From Leuctra nigra (taxonomy: Eukaryota; Arthropoda; Insecta; Plecoptera; Leuctridae): 64,000 nt of DNA. The notes below the pieces were generated by a model. That model was not told where the DNA came from, searched no databases, and saw only the letters and a program-made list of their open reading frames with translations. Numbering within the stretch: the stretch's first letter is position 1; every line of letters begins with the position of its first letter. The stretch is taken from assembly GCA_934045905.1 (NCBI GenBank), contig OW203764.1, forward strand, positions 28,746,900 through 28,810,899. The letters run 5' to 3'. Made by a program: the position numbers and the translations under genes. Shown here one piece after another: positions 48,639 through 60,475 of the stretch.

Positions 48639-49233
48639 TAGACCTCTATATTTGTTCGTAATGGCATGGTTTTTGAGATATTGGCAATTTATTTACTATA
48701 ATTATATTTCTATAACATACAGTTAGAAGTTTATAAGGCTGTCTGTCGTGAATCTCGATGTTTCACATTTTATAATATTTAGTTTTTAAACGGTTTAAAT
48801 ACACAAGTGACACTGATTTACAAAAAAAAATCTGTTTTGTCAGTGACTTCGTTGTTTGTGAACGCCCTGCTCAAACATTCTATATGTCCACCGTCACTCA
48901 AGTAGCACAGACGAGATGACACTCTGGACACCCATGTTCCTAGCGGACATGAACATTACTCTACTTATTAGTATGTTTCATGTCCCAATATTGAAAGTCT
49001 GGAGATTTATCCAGAAATGTTTTAAACGGGATAATCTCATATCCTAGTCGTCGTCCTTCATGTCGTCATATAGTTTCGCATGATTCATGTTTTACATCAT
49101 CAGCAGCGAGTGATAACAATCTTAATTAGCAAAACAATTACACTCGGTGATATCACTAGAGCTTTAGATAATGCGGCTTTCATTGCCGTGTCGTAACGTC
49201 TGTTTCAAGAGCACTTAGAGTTGTCTCGCGCGG

Positions 49234-49890
49234 AGACGCTCTGGAACCGGGTTCGATTCCCGCGGCTTTCATGGACGGCGCCAGGAATTTTGACTAGGGT
49301 GGGCATTGAGCGGCGGACATTTATATAGGGTGGCCATATAATTTTTCCGCTGAAAGTAGGTGTTAGGTTAAAAAGCCATGCCTCGAAGAGCGTTTTTCGG
49401 ATTTTTAACAATAGAAACGAATTTGGGACGCTGAAAATATTACTTTTGGGGTAAAATATGATTTGAATATCATTAAAATAGCGGTGGATTGAAAAGGAAA
49501 CCTTTCTATAAAGGTTTGATCTAGGTATAATGCATTCAGCCTACAACTTGAATCCGCTGTAATTTTAGAATTATATTCTATCTGTGTTATGATTACCTAC
49601 TTGACATTAATATGTACCCAAAATTTAAAATTTAAATACAATAAATAAATTATCATTGATTATTTTTGGGTGGGCAGTGGGCAATTTTGTGTTGGCGCGC
49701 GCCGCGCCGTCCCTGGCGGCTTATCTTCCTGGCCGAGGGTTGTCGTGGTTTCTCGTAGTCTGAAGGCAAGTGCTGGGGAGGTTCCTTTCGAACAGGCCAC
49801 AACCACCTCCTTTCCACTTCCTATACTCTTCACTTCACAATCATCATTCACAAATGTGGAAGATCCTAGTTGCCGAATCGTCTATAAACA
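49234..49890 (+). repeat. tRNA-derived SINE, copy 5, split by a hAT element
   Basis: The head GGAACCGGGTTCGATTCCCG runs to 49269. The body resumes at 49716 with CTTCCTGGCCGAGG, AGGCAAGTGCTGGGGAGG and AGGCCACAACCACCTCC. The break is filled exactly by the element at 49270-49715. Confidence 0.7.
49270..49715. mobile_element. hAT-type element inside a SINE
   Basis: TIRs CATGGACGGCGCC and, inverted, CAGGGACGGCGCG. TSDs GCGGCTTT (49262-49269) and GCGGCTTA (49716-49723) have one mismatch, and the duplicated bases belong to the SINE. The interior is noncoding, with GGTGGGCATTGAGCGG near the left end and GGTGGGCAGTGGGC near the right. Confidence 0.78.
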
Positions 49891-50653
49891 GCTGAGAGCA
49901 TAAAAAGGTGAACGTTGCATGACTTGTGAGCTTGAACTTGTCCACATGAATGATTGTCAATAAATCTCAATGACTGGTCAGGATTATTGATAATAGATAT
50001 GATTGTTATCATTGAAATGAGAGCTCATATCTACTAGAGTGAGACGAGGAGATCGCATATCTAATGGTTCTGATGCTGTGATCAAATCTTTTTCAGTCAA
50101 CTCCATTTATTCCACGATCGTTACTTCCTTAGTGTAACTGTAAAATGTTTTGGTAATCATGCCGTTTTTTGAGCTATAAATAGATCGAGCTATACATATT
50201 TACGAATTTGAATGAATTTTATTTGAAACTTTGGCGAGTAACTGTCACTTGTGCAAATATTAAAAGCATGATAACCCATGTGGGTTTCGTTATCAGCGTC
50301 TCTGTTTGAAATTTGTATGATTTTCCTCTGCTGTTCCACATTTCCTGTATCATCTCTTATCATCTTCGCTTGAGTGATATTTTCCTCGCCGAATGCCAAA
50401 AGCACACAATCCAATTTGAATTCGCCGCCGTGCAGAGCGATCATTGCAGGGTGCAAGTTGTCAGAGTTATTTTTACATTCCTCTTGCTTATTCTGGATTT
50501 GCTCTCGACAAACTCCGCGACCTACTTACTCCCCGCGAATATCAATGATTCGGGTTTGCAGATACAATCCTTTTTCTTTCTCACGAAGTTTGGACTGGAT
50601 TCAAAGAATGCTGGATAGTCAGTTGTCCTAACCAGGACACCAATTGAACTCTT

Positions 50654-50853
50654 TTTATTTTATTTTTTTGTCTTTTTATCTGGGGCTTAACGTCGCACTG
50701 TTCTGCAGCGAGGCTAATGGCGACGGATGAATGGTTATGATGATGATTGGGAGATGAGGGTGAAGAATAGGTAAGGATGGAAGGTGGGAAGGAGGCGGTC
50801 GTGGCCTATTATCAGGGTACCTTCCCAGCATTTGCCTGTCGACTGTGGGAATG
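50654..50853 (-). repeat. tRNA-derived SINE, copy 6, 5'-truncated, with 13-bp TSD
   Basis: Flanked by CAATTGAACTCTT on both sides (50641-50653 and 50854-50866). On the minus strand it starts within the body (TCCCACAGTCGACAGGC) and runs to GTGCGACGTTAAGCCCCAGA and an A-rich tail. The tail, the 5' truncation and the 13-bp TSD are signs of LINE-driven target-primed insertion. Confidence 0.82.
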
Positions 50854-53026
50854 CAATTGAACTCTTCTTTGCTGCGACATTAGAAAGGCAAATAAACATT
50901 TTTGGGGGGGAATTTGTGGAAAATATTTCCTCGTGGAAATATTAAAATTGTACAACATGGCCACGAGATGGCAACGAAATCTGTGAAACGTAGCTACAAA
51001 CTTTTTAGGATCTTGCTGTATGTAGGCCAGCAGAGAAGGAAAATCGAATGTAAGTGTTCTGTTTGAAGTCACGCAAACCAGAATAGTTTAGCTTTATTTT
51101 TTCTATATGTCTTTTGACAACGTTAAGGCTGGTACAACGTTCAAATGCGCCAGGAAATTGTGCCTTTCTATAAAGATTGTATTCCCTTTTAATAACTCAA
51201 AAATGTAGTTCTTGCTTATTGTATCATGTCCCATTGTGATTCAACTAGCGAACTATTTGTTCAGTGCGATAGTGTACGTTACTGTCTCTCACACAGATTA
51301 TTCTGAACGATTTTACTTCAAATTTGAATACGTCTTCTATAGTTCTTCTCGCCATTTCTCGAGCTCGGAATTTGAATCTAAAACAAAGAAAGAATTGGCA
51401 GTGGGACGGAGCTGCGGAGAGTGTCTTCTTCACTGGGGCTAATTTCCTAATTGACTGACTAGCAGTCGGAATATCTTATCATAAGACGTACTCTCGAACC
51501 AGAGCAGCTTGGTTCTGAGTTGGCAGTGAAACTCACGGGAAGATAAACGAAGGCTGTTGGGGATGAACGCAGCGCTACCCGAAATTACCAGTCAAATAAA
51601 GAATACGACTATTTTCGTAAATTCCATATAAGGTAGATTATAAAGATATAAAAATTAGTACAAGCTGCGTATGCGCAATTAAAACTTCTACACATTTATT
51701 TTTATTTTTTTTGTTTTGATGTTTTTTCTTTATCAATCTAGTTAGGTACCCCCTTCATTTGCCCCGCTTGCGATAATCGTGGATAGTGAATTATTGATAA
51801 ACATAACAGTGTTTTCTGATAATGACTGATTACTTAATTGTTAAACGCTCCTAAAAATAGTATTGGTTGTAGATCGGTATCGGTTGTATTTGAAGACAGT
51901 AATTACTAATACATGTAATTAAGAAAACGTAATTCATAAAGCCTAACGAATGGTTTTCAGGATTTATTGATGTATCTGTGTGTAATGGTATGTAATTTTG
52001 TTGTGTGAATAAAAAATATGATATTGTCCTTTGCCACCAATAATATCAACAATGAATAACAAAGAAACCTCAAAGGAAAAAACACGTGTTTCGATACTCG
52101 AATTTTACACGAAATAGATACGAAATTGATATTGACAGGATGAAGGATGGCCATATATTTTACAGAATACCAACAGATGGAAAAGATAAACGAGTGACTT
52201 TGAGACTTGAGAGACAGATAGGGAAATTATACACCCACCCATACTATATCTTCAAAGTGATCTGACGTAATCTAAAATATCCAGAAAAAAATCTAAAATA
52301 ATTCCAAATGGATGGTGATTATCAGGTGTTTTTTCGATTTTTTAGCCAACATTTTGGGTGTGCTTTTTACCTCTCGTTACCCTAGAGGAATCTGGCCACA
52401 TCGTCGCTATGTAACAAGTTATCTCTTCACATGGCAACACCGCCAGTCTCCAGTCATCTTCTTCTGACGTCACCTCATGATGCTGACATCACGCTGCAAG
52501 TGTGAATCACTCTGGACCCCGATGCTGCGCGGAGAGATTTCAATGAGAATGGTTTAATTGCATGGGGTGTCGCTCAATTCCGCGTAATAGCCGGCATGGG
52601 ATGTGTATTGTGGAGGATGGAATGCCGCGCACCCTTCCCAGCGTGCATTTTGATTTGACGGTTGGGTTGACTCTGTTGCGACTGGTTAGGGGGGGGGGGG
52701 GGGGCAGTTTATATTGGAATCAATTGCGAGCAATCATGGACACGTTCGACGAGAAGAATTTTGAGGGAAATGTAAGATGTGATAAACTACTTGGCACTGT
52801 CTATACACAAAATTACCGAGATTTGAGGTGTATCTTTTATTTCTTCTAAATTAAATCTTTTCTGTAATATTCGTTTTTTTGATACAATAAATTATAAAGT
52901 TCCTACCCACTTTAGTTTTAAGCTTGAAAATCCGCCAGTTTACACGTATCCATAAAAGAGTGTCAAACAAGACTAAAAGACGTTTTAATCGCAGATTATT
53001 TATCCCCAGATTACATGTACACCCAA

Positions 53027-53232
53027 CAAATCATAAAACGGTTTTTGAACGAAACGGATGGGCTGCTGGTCAGGTTGCTTGACAATCGATCCTTGTTATT
53101 ATCAATGAAATCAGAGCTCTCCTAATAGAGGTATGACGAGTTAGCACATACTTCATGGGATGATGCCATCAGATTTTTTCAGATAATCCTTTTCTTTCCA
53201 ATATCTTTATATATCTTTTGTTGAGTGTACAT
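53027..53232. mobile_element. MITE of the TGTACACTC family, copy 2
   Basis: Ends TGTACACCCAACAAATC and inverse; the interior shares GGGCTGCTGGTCAGGTTGC and CATGGGATGATGCCATCAGA with the copy at 14611. It is diverged, and the TSD is uncertain. Confidence 0.6.
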
Positions 53233-53645
53233 CGTTACAGTGTTTAGACTTTAGAATTACAGAGTTCCAACACGAGAGAATCTTAATTTGAGCAAACCTC
53301 ATGCTGGTGATTTATTTCTCATGAAAACTGACTCTGTGGCGTGCGCCAAGCCAAGTGAAATCTCGTCTTCAATCTGTGTTCGCTCATCTTTGTTTCTGGC
53401 TAAGTGATGTAACTCAAGTGTATTGTATGCAATGTCAAGATCACGGCTTTCATCATGCATTATTCCTTTGTTTTTTCGTCCGACTTACTTGTGGTTATTA
53501 ATATCTTTGTGTGAACATGTGTACTAAATACTAATGAACCCTCAGTGTATTCAGTCAAATCTTTTTCCAAATCTGAAAGCTGTATTTCCATGCCGGCGTA
53601 TTGCGTCGCGAACTTGGCGTTTTCAGTACGAACCGGCTGAATACG

Positions 53646-53923
53646 CAGGCGCGTAGGAACTAAATTTGCAGGGTGGGGGGGGATAATAATATTGTAAAAT
53701 AACTTGAGCTGGAGACACTATAGTTTCGACGAAGAAATTGGGGGTTCTAAGGGGAGGGCCCCCCAGTAAAATGCGGGTCTGGGGCAAACAGCCCCGGAAG
53801 ATTTTTGAATTTCAGGCATGAATTTGGTGCATTTCTACTCGATTTTAACACTTTTTACGCATATTTTTATTTTGACATAAATGTACAAGACCAGGGGGGG
53901 GGGGGGGTCTTCCTACGCGCCTG
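53646..53923. mobile_element. Short hAT-type element (CAGGCGCGTAGGAA family)
   Basis: Exact TSD TGAATACG (53638-53645 and 53924-53931) and perfect TIRs CAGGCGCGTAGGAA and inverse, apart from a TCTTCC variant. The interior is the inverse of the element at 15836, with GGGGGGCCCCCCAGT-like and GCGGGTCTGGGGC blocks and a run of G residues near the right end. Confidence 0.9.
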
Positions 53924-54631
53924 TGAATACGCACGATACGCAATAAACCCGTCACAATAATTACGCATGGAGAAGCAACTTCCATTCCATTCTTACCCAT
54001 TTACAAGACATCAACGTTAACTTCCAACATTATGCCAAGTTAGTGCCGGAGTTTCTCTATGAATGTGACTTTATAGTCTCACGATCATTTGTTCCATCGG
54101 CAATGCAAGTATGTCAGTCTTCCAAGACATACTCGTGTGTTGTTGTGCGAGTTGACATAACACTAGATTGTGGCACAGCGTTCTCGTGTTCACACTATTG
54201 ATTGATTGATAATAACCTACACGTCTGTGGATTAGCGCGAGAGATAAGCGAGATTACAGCGGGTAAACATATGTCACGTGATCTTCACTTGACTTCCTGG
54301 ATGCGAACTCTCATGTTTGTGGGTCGATGTCTGTGTCTACAGACAGCTGATTAGGACAAGCTGGTCTCTGGTTTCAATATTAGAACATATTTTAATCAAA
54401 CTTTTATCCAGTTTAAACAAAGTCAGACCCCAGTCTGGATTCAATTTGGTGTGTCTGTCCACTCTTCATAAGATTATTCATGCACCAAGTATTTATTGAT
54501 TTTTAAACTATCTATGGTGACTCGGAAAATTCGTCATATCACTACTTTTCAGTTCTGTTAATTTTCAGATTTCTATGAATATTTTTAATTGAGACTTGAC
54601 GGTTTTTCACACTTTGTTTTTATAGGGTGTA

Positions 54632-54818
54632 GTGACTTTCATAAGTTGTCAACCACCAAGGATCAAAAGGCTTATTCTAGAACGTTTTCCCAATTCCATT
54701 CTGATGGAATCCGGTCACGGCCATAAGGATTAACATTGAATGAAATCAAATTCCATGAGAATTGGGAATTCAAATTTTCTAGAATAGGGCCCCTGGACAC
54801 GCCAATTATGAAAGTCAC
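54632..54818. mobile_element. TA-flanked MITE with GTGACTTTCATAA ends
   Basis: TIR GTGACTTTCATAA and its near inverse, flanked by TA (54630-54631 and 54819-54820). Internal inverted blocks TTCTAGAACGTTTTCCCAAT and inverse add to the palindrome. It is noncoding. Confidence 0.65.
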
Positions 54819-54830
54819 TATCTTACTAAT

Positions 54831-55164
54831 AGTCGGCTGTACTAAAAGGTAAACATTGGTGATAATATTTCCTAAATATCGCTATAAATTTTGAATCAAT
54901 CAAGTTATGAAATATGTGAAAAATAATTAGAGTAGTTAATTTTTTAGCCCAAACTTGTGGAAAACTTGTAAATTCTCTATTTTTTAGGTTTTCCACGAGT
55001 TTGGGCACAAATATTGCCGTTAAAATGTGGTGTTTATATTGCTAAGTTCGACTAAAAAATTATCTACACTAGGTATTTATTTTTCCCATATTTCATAACT
55101 TAGCATTCGAAAGTTATAGCGATTTTAGGGAATATTATCACCAATGTAGTACGTACAGCCGACT
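54831..55164. mobile_element. Palindromic MITE with AGTCGGCTGTAC ends
   Basis: Inverted arms of about 140 bp: AGTCGGCTGTAC at the left and GTACAGCCGACT (with an inserted GTAC) at the right, then paired GGTGATAATATT and CATATTTCATAACTT landmarks. It starts 12 bases after the previous MITE. No TSD was found. Confidence 0.65.
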
Positions 55165-55557
55165 CTTTTGTGAAAATCGAACATTTCCATAGTTTTCAAA
55201 CGAAGTTCTTGTACCGTATGATAGATTGATTGTGACACTGTGTAACCTCGAGGAAGCTCGCCTGTGACGTGACGCCAGATGCTCGTAGCAGCTGTTGAGC
55301 TGATCCTGATACAATAACACGGCCTATCAGTGTCACCATGGCAACGTCAACACAGCGTTATCAGCGTCTGCTCTAGTCAAAGCGCCGACCGACATCACGA
55401 TCTACCGCCACAGAGATTACGTGGCTTCCGCTTTACTTTGTTCTGCGTCAGTTCCCTTGGCGGACATACGCATGTTTCAAATAGTCATCGAATAGTAATG
55501 TAATATCAAACATAAGGAGAATAATAAAGCTACATTCCTAGGTTTACTGGAAATCAC

Positions 55558-55836
55558 CATTGGCGTTCGCAGGATTTCTGCCAGGTGGGGGCTAGGCAAT
55601 TGGAAAACAATATTTGATGGTTTAAGGTGGGGTGGGCCCCCACACTGCCCCGCAGGGCGTTTTTTGGTTTTGGACACTTTAAAATCAATTTGAGACGTTA
55701 TGAGTTGTATTTTGATGAAATATTCAACATTTTTTGGATTTTTGACACTTTGAAATCATTTTTTTTGAAATATTGTATGTTTTTCTGACATCCAGGGAGG
55801 AAGCGCCCCCCATGCCCCTCCCTGTGGACGCCCATG
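55558..55836. mobile_element. Short hAT-type element with CATTGGCGTTC ends
   Basis: Exact TSD GAAATCAC (55550-55557 and 55837-55844). The TIRs are imperfect: CATTGGCGTTC against CATGGGCGTCC. The interior shares GCAGGATTTCTGCCAG and TGCCCCGCAGGGCG with the element near 60094. It is noncoding. Confidence 0.82.
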
Positions 55837-57169
55837 GAAATCACTTTTGACAACTTGGATTCTGTTGAATCGCATAATGGAGCTAATTTATGTAGATTCT
55901 TTCCCCCTTCTCTCGTAGCCCATGGTAACTAATATAGGCGTGAATATTTTGGAAAATAAATTTGAATCAATTGAATGAAAATTAACAAATTGACTATAGA
56001 ACAGTGAACGGAGATACATCCCATATGTGCGAGCACAACAAAAAGACATATTTTGCATAAATAATTATGCGGTCGTTTTCTTGTGTTCTACATCAGTTTT
56101 AGTGTTGCATAGGAAAAGCATAATTCGTCGTCATTGTGTTACCATGCTCAATAGCAATCGAAAAACAAGAAAAAGGAAAACTATGATAGCAAAGTGTACC
56201 CACTCATTGAACACAGCATTTTGTTATCATAGCTTCCGATTCCCGTCAGCAGTATGTCATAATAAATACCCTCATACCCTGATACCCACGAACTCTGGGT
56301 ATCCAAAACCCACCTGATGTTTCGGTAATTTCAAGACTGAAAAAGATCTAGTGAGCATTTCCTTGTAGGTAGTTTCCTACGAGATGTTCAAGGTTTATAG
56401 GAACGTACTCAGCGACCTAGAGTGGGCGTTAACAATGCCATCGGTTTACAATGCATTATACATTTAATTACCTTGACTTCGTCGTAATGTTTTACTATCT
56501 TGTCTTTAGAGTGTTAACAAAACACACGAACCAAATTGGAGTGGTTCAACTGGAGTAGAGAAAAAAATACATTTTCGGAGAACTAAACTTTAAAAAGAAA
56601 TTCGAGGAACATCGATCTTTCTTTTAAAATTAATTAATTTTTTCAACAGTAGATTTTTTTAGGAAATTTACGAACTGTTATCAAGAATCTCCTTTTCTGA
56701 CAAATACGTCCGTCTTTTATGAATCCTCCGAAACTGGAGCATTTTCCTCATCATTCTGCGTATGTGGTTTGTTTTATTGCCATTTTGTGAGCGAACATGT
56801 GATTTCAGGGGTGCCCCTCTCCCCAATTCCGCCATAACTACACCCTTGCACGAGCTATTACTTGAGATTTAATCATTCTTCACTTTGAGCAAATCGGCTC
56901 AATTATTGAAGAACCTGGATGGAGATAAGTATAGTCAAGTAAGTTAAAGAATTACGTGTTGAAAACGTGACGTTATGTAATAAAGATTTTTATATTGATA
57001 TCAAAAAAGATTTAAAGTTTAAAGAGCCACGAAGTCTTTAACTTTGTTTACATTTTAAAATCGTGGCTGTAAATATTTATCTTGTTTCTAGTGATGAACC
57101 AGTGATATAGAACTAAACAAATAACTAACTGTATTTGAACCTGTTGATGAAAAGATTCGAGTAAAGGGT

Positions 57170-58027
57170 TGTGATGGGAAGGGGTTGGCCAAGGGGACCG
57201 GTCCCGGGGAGTCCTGTGCATTAGCATCTGACGTGACGTGTCTGGAACTTGCAGAGCTTCAGACACGCGAGACATCCGCTTGATGACCGCAAGAAGACGA
57301 CATTCTTGAATCTTGATCGGAAGGGTTGGCCAAGGGGGACCGGTCCCGGGGAGTCCTGTGCATTAGCATCTGACGTGACGTGTCTGGAACTTGCAGAGCT
57401 TCAGACACGCGAGACATCCGCTTGATGACCGCAAGAAGACGTCTTGAATCTTGATCGGAAGAGTTGGCCAAGGTAACCGGTCCCGGGGAGTCCTGTGCAT
57501 TAGCATCTGACGTGACGTGTCTGGAACTTGCAGAGCTTCTGAGACGCGAGACATCCGCTTCATGACCGCAAGAAGACGACATTCTTGAATCTTGATCGGA
57601 AGAGTTGGCCAAGGGGACCGGTCCCGGGGAGTCCTGTGCATTAGCATCTGACGTGACGTGTCTGGAACTTGCAGAGCTTCTGAGACGCGAGACATCCGCT
57701 TGATGACCGCAAGACGACGACATTCCTGAATCTTGATCGGAAGAGTTGGCCAAGGGGGGCCGGTCCCGGGGAGTCCTGTGCATTAGCATCTGACGTGACG
57801 TGTCTGGAACTTGCAGAGCTTCTGAGACGCGAGACATCCGCTTGATGACCGCAAGAAGACGACATTCTTGAATCTTGATCGGAAGGGTTGGCCAAGGGGG
57901 ACCGGTCCCGGGGAGTCCTGTGCATTAGCATCTGACGTGACGTGTCTGGAACTTGCAGAGCTTCTGAGACGCGAGACATCCGCTTGATGACCGCAAGAAG
58001 ACGACATTCTTGAATCTTGATCGGAAG
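57170..58027. repeat. 142-bp tandem repeat, six units
   Basis: GAGTCCTGTGCATTAGCATC recurs at 57209, 57351, 57488, 57629, 57771 and 57913, giving periods of 142, 137, 141, 142 and 142. The units are very similar and much richer in GC and CpG than their surroundings. Each contains ACCGGTCCCGGGG, CATTAGCATCTGACGTGACG and CTTGAATCTTGATCGGAAG. Long ORFs on the minus strand arise only because stop codons are rare in the unit. Confidence 0.92.
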
Positions 58028-58443
58028 GAAGTCGACCAGTCGATTAGAACGATTCGAAAACACTAACAAACATCTTCTCATGACGTCAGCAGGAGATTGG
58101 AGCGACGGATTCAATGACTTGAATAGGCGGGGAGAGGAAGGGGGCCAGAACTATCCACTTTCATAAATACATGGGTTTCTTATTTTATGATTGGAATTTT
58201 TGTTTGAATATTGAAATTTCTTTATTGTTTTGTATGCGATTTTTTTTATTTCTGTTTTTTTTTTTATTATGGTGTACCACTAAACATACCTCTTCAATTT
58301 CCTGTCCAAAAATATTAAAAATATAGTCTCTACACCCACAAATTAATTCATGTGGATTTTCATGAGGCCTCTTCCTAGATCTCGCATTTTTTCATTTTTT
58401 TCCTCTCTTTATTTGGTCTCGCACGGACCTATTAGGTATGGAA

Positions 58444-59392
58444 TGCATCGTATATATGGGTAGGAAGCGGTCGTGGCCTATATTGTAGGGTACCTTCCCA
58501 GCATTGGCCTGTCGACAGGCGCGTAGGAACTTCATTTTGAGTGGGGGGGGGGGGGGGGGGGGGTCAAAATTATGGGGATCAATGAATGTGAGGAAAAGTA
58601 GTCGTCGTTACAATGGGGTCTGGGAAGCCCGCAACCCAAATTGCCCCGCAGGGCCTTTTTTGAATTTTTGATACAAAAGAATCGAATTTGAAGCTATTTT
58701 TGTATATTTTTCAAAGAAATTTACAATGTGTGAAATGCAATATTCTGTGGAAACTTTAAGAAATGTAATATAATTTGTAGCTATTTGTTTTTAATACCCA
58801 TTATTGGCCCCGCAGGGAATTTTTTGGGTTATTGATACAAAATAATCGAGCTTAAAGCTATTTTAGCATACTTTTCAAAGAAATTTAAAATGTATGAAAT
58901 GCAATATTCTGTGGAAACTTTGACAAAATGCATTATAATCTGTAAATTTTGTTATTCGATAAAATCCCTAAAGATAATCGATTATGAATAGATTTTGGAA
59001 TTGCTTTTAAAACGGTGCTTATTCGGTATCATAGTTTAACGTGTAATTATTAAATTGTATTCATGAGGATGATCATGTTGGACAAATGAGTTATTGTCTA
59101 ATTGGATAATACCTCTGTTCAATTAGCTTTGCAAAACTTGGGAAAATTTTGAGAATTCAACCTCATAATGGAGCAAATTTGTGCATTTTTGGATCTCTTT
59201 ATCAAAATTTGTGTGTATCTGGGGGTTATATCTGGGGGTGTCAAGATGAAAAGTGGGGGGGTCATTGACCCCCACTCCCCCCCCCCCCCCTTCCTACGCG
59301 CCTGCCTGTCGACTGAGGGAATATCACGAAAAAACCACACTCAGGAAAGGCGGCCGCGGGAATCGAACCCTGGTCTCCGGAATTATTTTCAT
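58444..59392 (-). repeat. tRNA-derived SINE, copy 7, split by a hAT element
   Basis: Minus-strand SINE. The head and body (GGTTCGATTCCCGCGGCC, then TTCCCTCAGTCGACAGG) lie at 59392-59305, and the body continues at 58515-58444 with CCTTCCCAGCATTG inverted. The tail beyond 58444 is lost. The element at 58516-59304 fills the gap. Confidence 0.78.
58516..59304. mobile_element. hAT-type element inside a SINE
   Basis: Perfect TIRs CAGGCGCGTAGGAA and inverse; exact TSD CCTGTCGA (58508-58515 and 59305-59312), which is SINE sequence. The 789-bp interior has poly-G and poly-C runs at its ends and two CCCCGCAGGG-containing units like those in the element at 39549. It is noncoding. Confidence 0.9.
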
Positions 59393-59961
59393 AAATAACC
59401 GTTTTCTCGTCATCAGCGCAAACGATTCATCCCTTCCCTGGGTTCAAATGAGTTCCTTCGGGACGCCCTGTCTGGGATGCTGCATCTTGAGCTCTGGATG
59501 AGTCACTCACAGCGCTTACAATCAGAACGAAGCGATGTCAAGCCGATGTCGACACGTCACATAGACAAGACGTAGACGTGGGAGAAGTTGAGATCAGTAC
59601 GCGAAACATGAACAGAGATAATAGACGTGTCACGTGACCAGATTATCTTTACATTACTCATTGGCATTGAACTTTCGTCGATAACACTTTTATGGTGTAA
59701 TTTTAACTCATGCAGTTTTTAATTACGATGTAAACAATTAGTGTCGATTGCTGCGGTGGGAGAAATGCATAATAGCTCATTTCCAAGCTGCAATTAGACT
59801 TGAAAAAACCACATTTCCATAATTACAACAATGTTAATCATTTTATTTCATAGCTTGTGTTGCGTTTTAGAATATAAAATGTGATGCTTCAGATCAAAGG
59901 TGTTTATAATGTAATGAGAATACTGAAAGTGAAGCATCTTTATGAAGCAGGATTATGTGCA

Positions 59962-60093
59962 CGGAGCAAGTTGGCTCAGAAGTACCTATCGAGCTGCACT
60001 GCGGAGTCCCCGGTTTGATCCCCGCGACTTTGCTTCTTGACTGAGGTTTTTTTAGTGGTTTCCCTCAGTCGAGAGGCAGACTCTTGGAGGGTT
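59962..60093 (+). repeat. tRNA-derived SINE, copy 8, cut off by a hAT-like element
   Basis: The head has GTTGGCTCAGAAGTACC and a B-box-like GGTTTGATCCCCGC, then CTTCTTGACTGAGG and TTTCCCTCAGTCGAGAGGCA. The body ends where the hAT-like sequence starts, and the rest of the SINE is not found beyond it. Confidence 0.65.
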
Positions 60094-60434
60094 CGTGGGC
60101 ACTGGCAGGATTTCTGTCAGGGGGTGGGGCAAGGCAAGGAAAACAATTTTCTAGGGGTTAAGGGGGGTGTGGGAAGTGCTCCCCACCCTGCTCCGCAGGC
60201 GTTTTGGTTTTTGACACTTCGAAATACATTTTGAGACGTTTTGAGGTGTGTTTTGAGGAAATATTTAATATCTTTTTTTGGAATAAACATTTTTTGTTTT
60301 TTTACAAATCGAAATTAATATTTTTGAGTTTTTTGTTAACAAAATTCAACTAAACGTATAACACCACAAAAACCGTATGCCTTCCTGACATCCGTAGGAG
60401 GGGGGGGGGGGGGGGGGGGAGGCAGCGCCCCTTG

Positions 60435-60465
<31 letters not shown>

Positions 60466-60475
60466 TGACGCCTAA
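60094..60475. mobile_element. hAT-like element remnant with poly-G/poly-C interior
   Basis: Related along its length to the element at 55558 (GCAGGATTTCTGTCAGGG, CTCCGCAGGCGTTTTGG, CTTCCTGACATCC). Ends are approximate, and no TSD was found. It has a run of about 20 G and a run of about 23 C near its right end. Confidence 0.55.

Noticed and set aside
57259..58114. ORFs of 110-192 codons on the minus strand through the 142-bp tandem repeat
   Set aside because: The unit length is not a multiple of 3, so the same DNA is read in different frames in successive units. Peptide similarity reflects the DNA repeat, not selection on protein.
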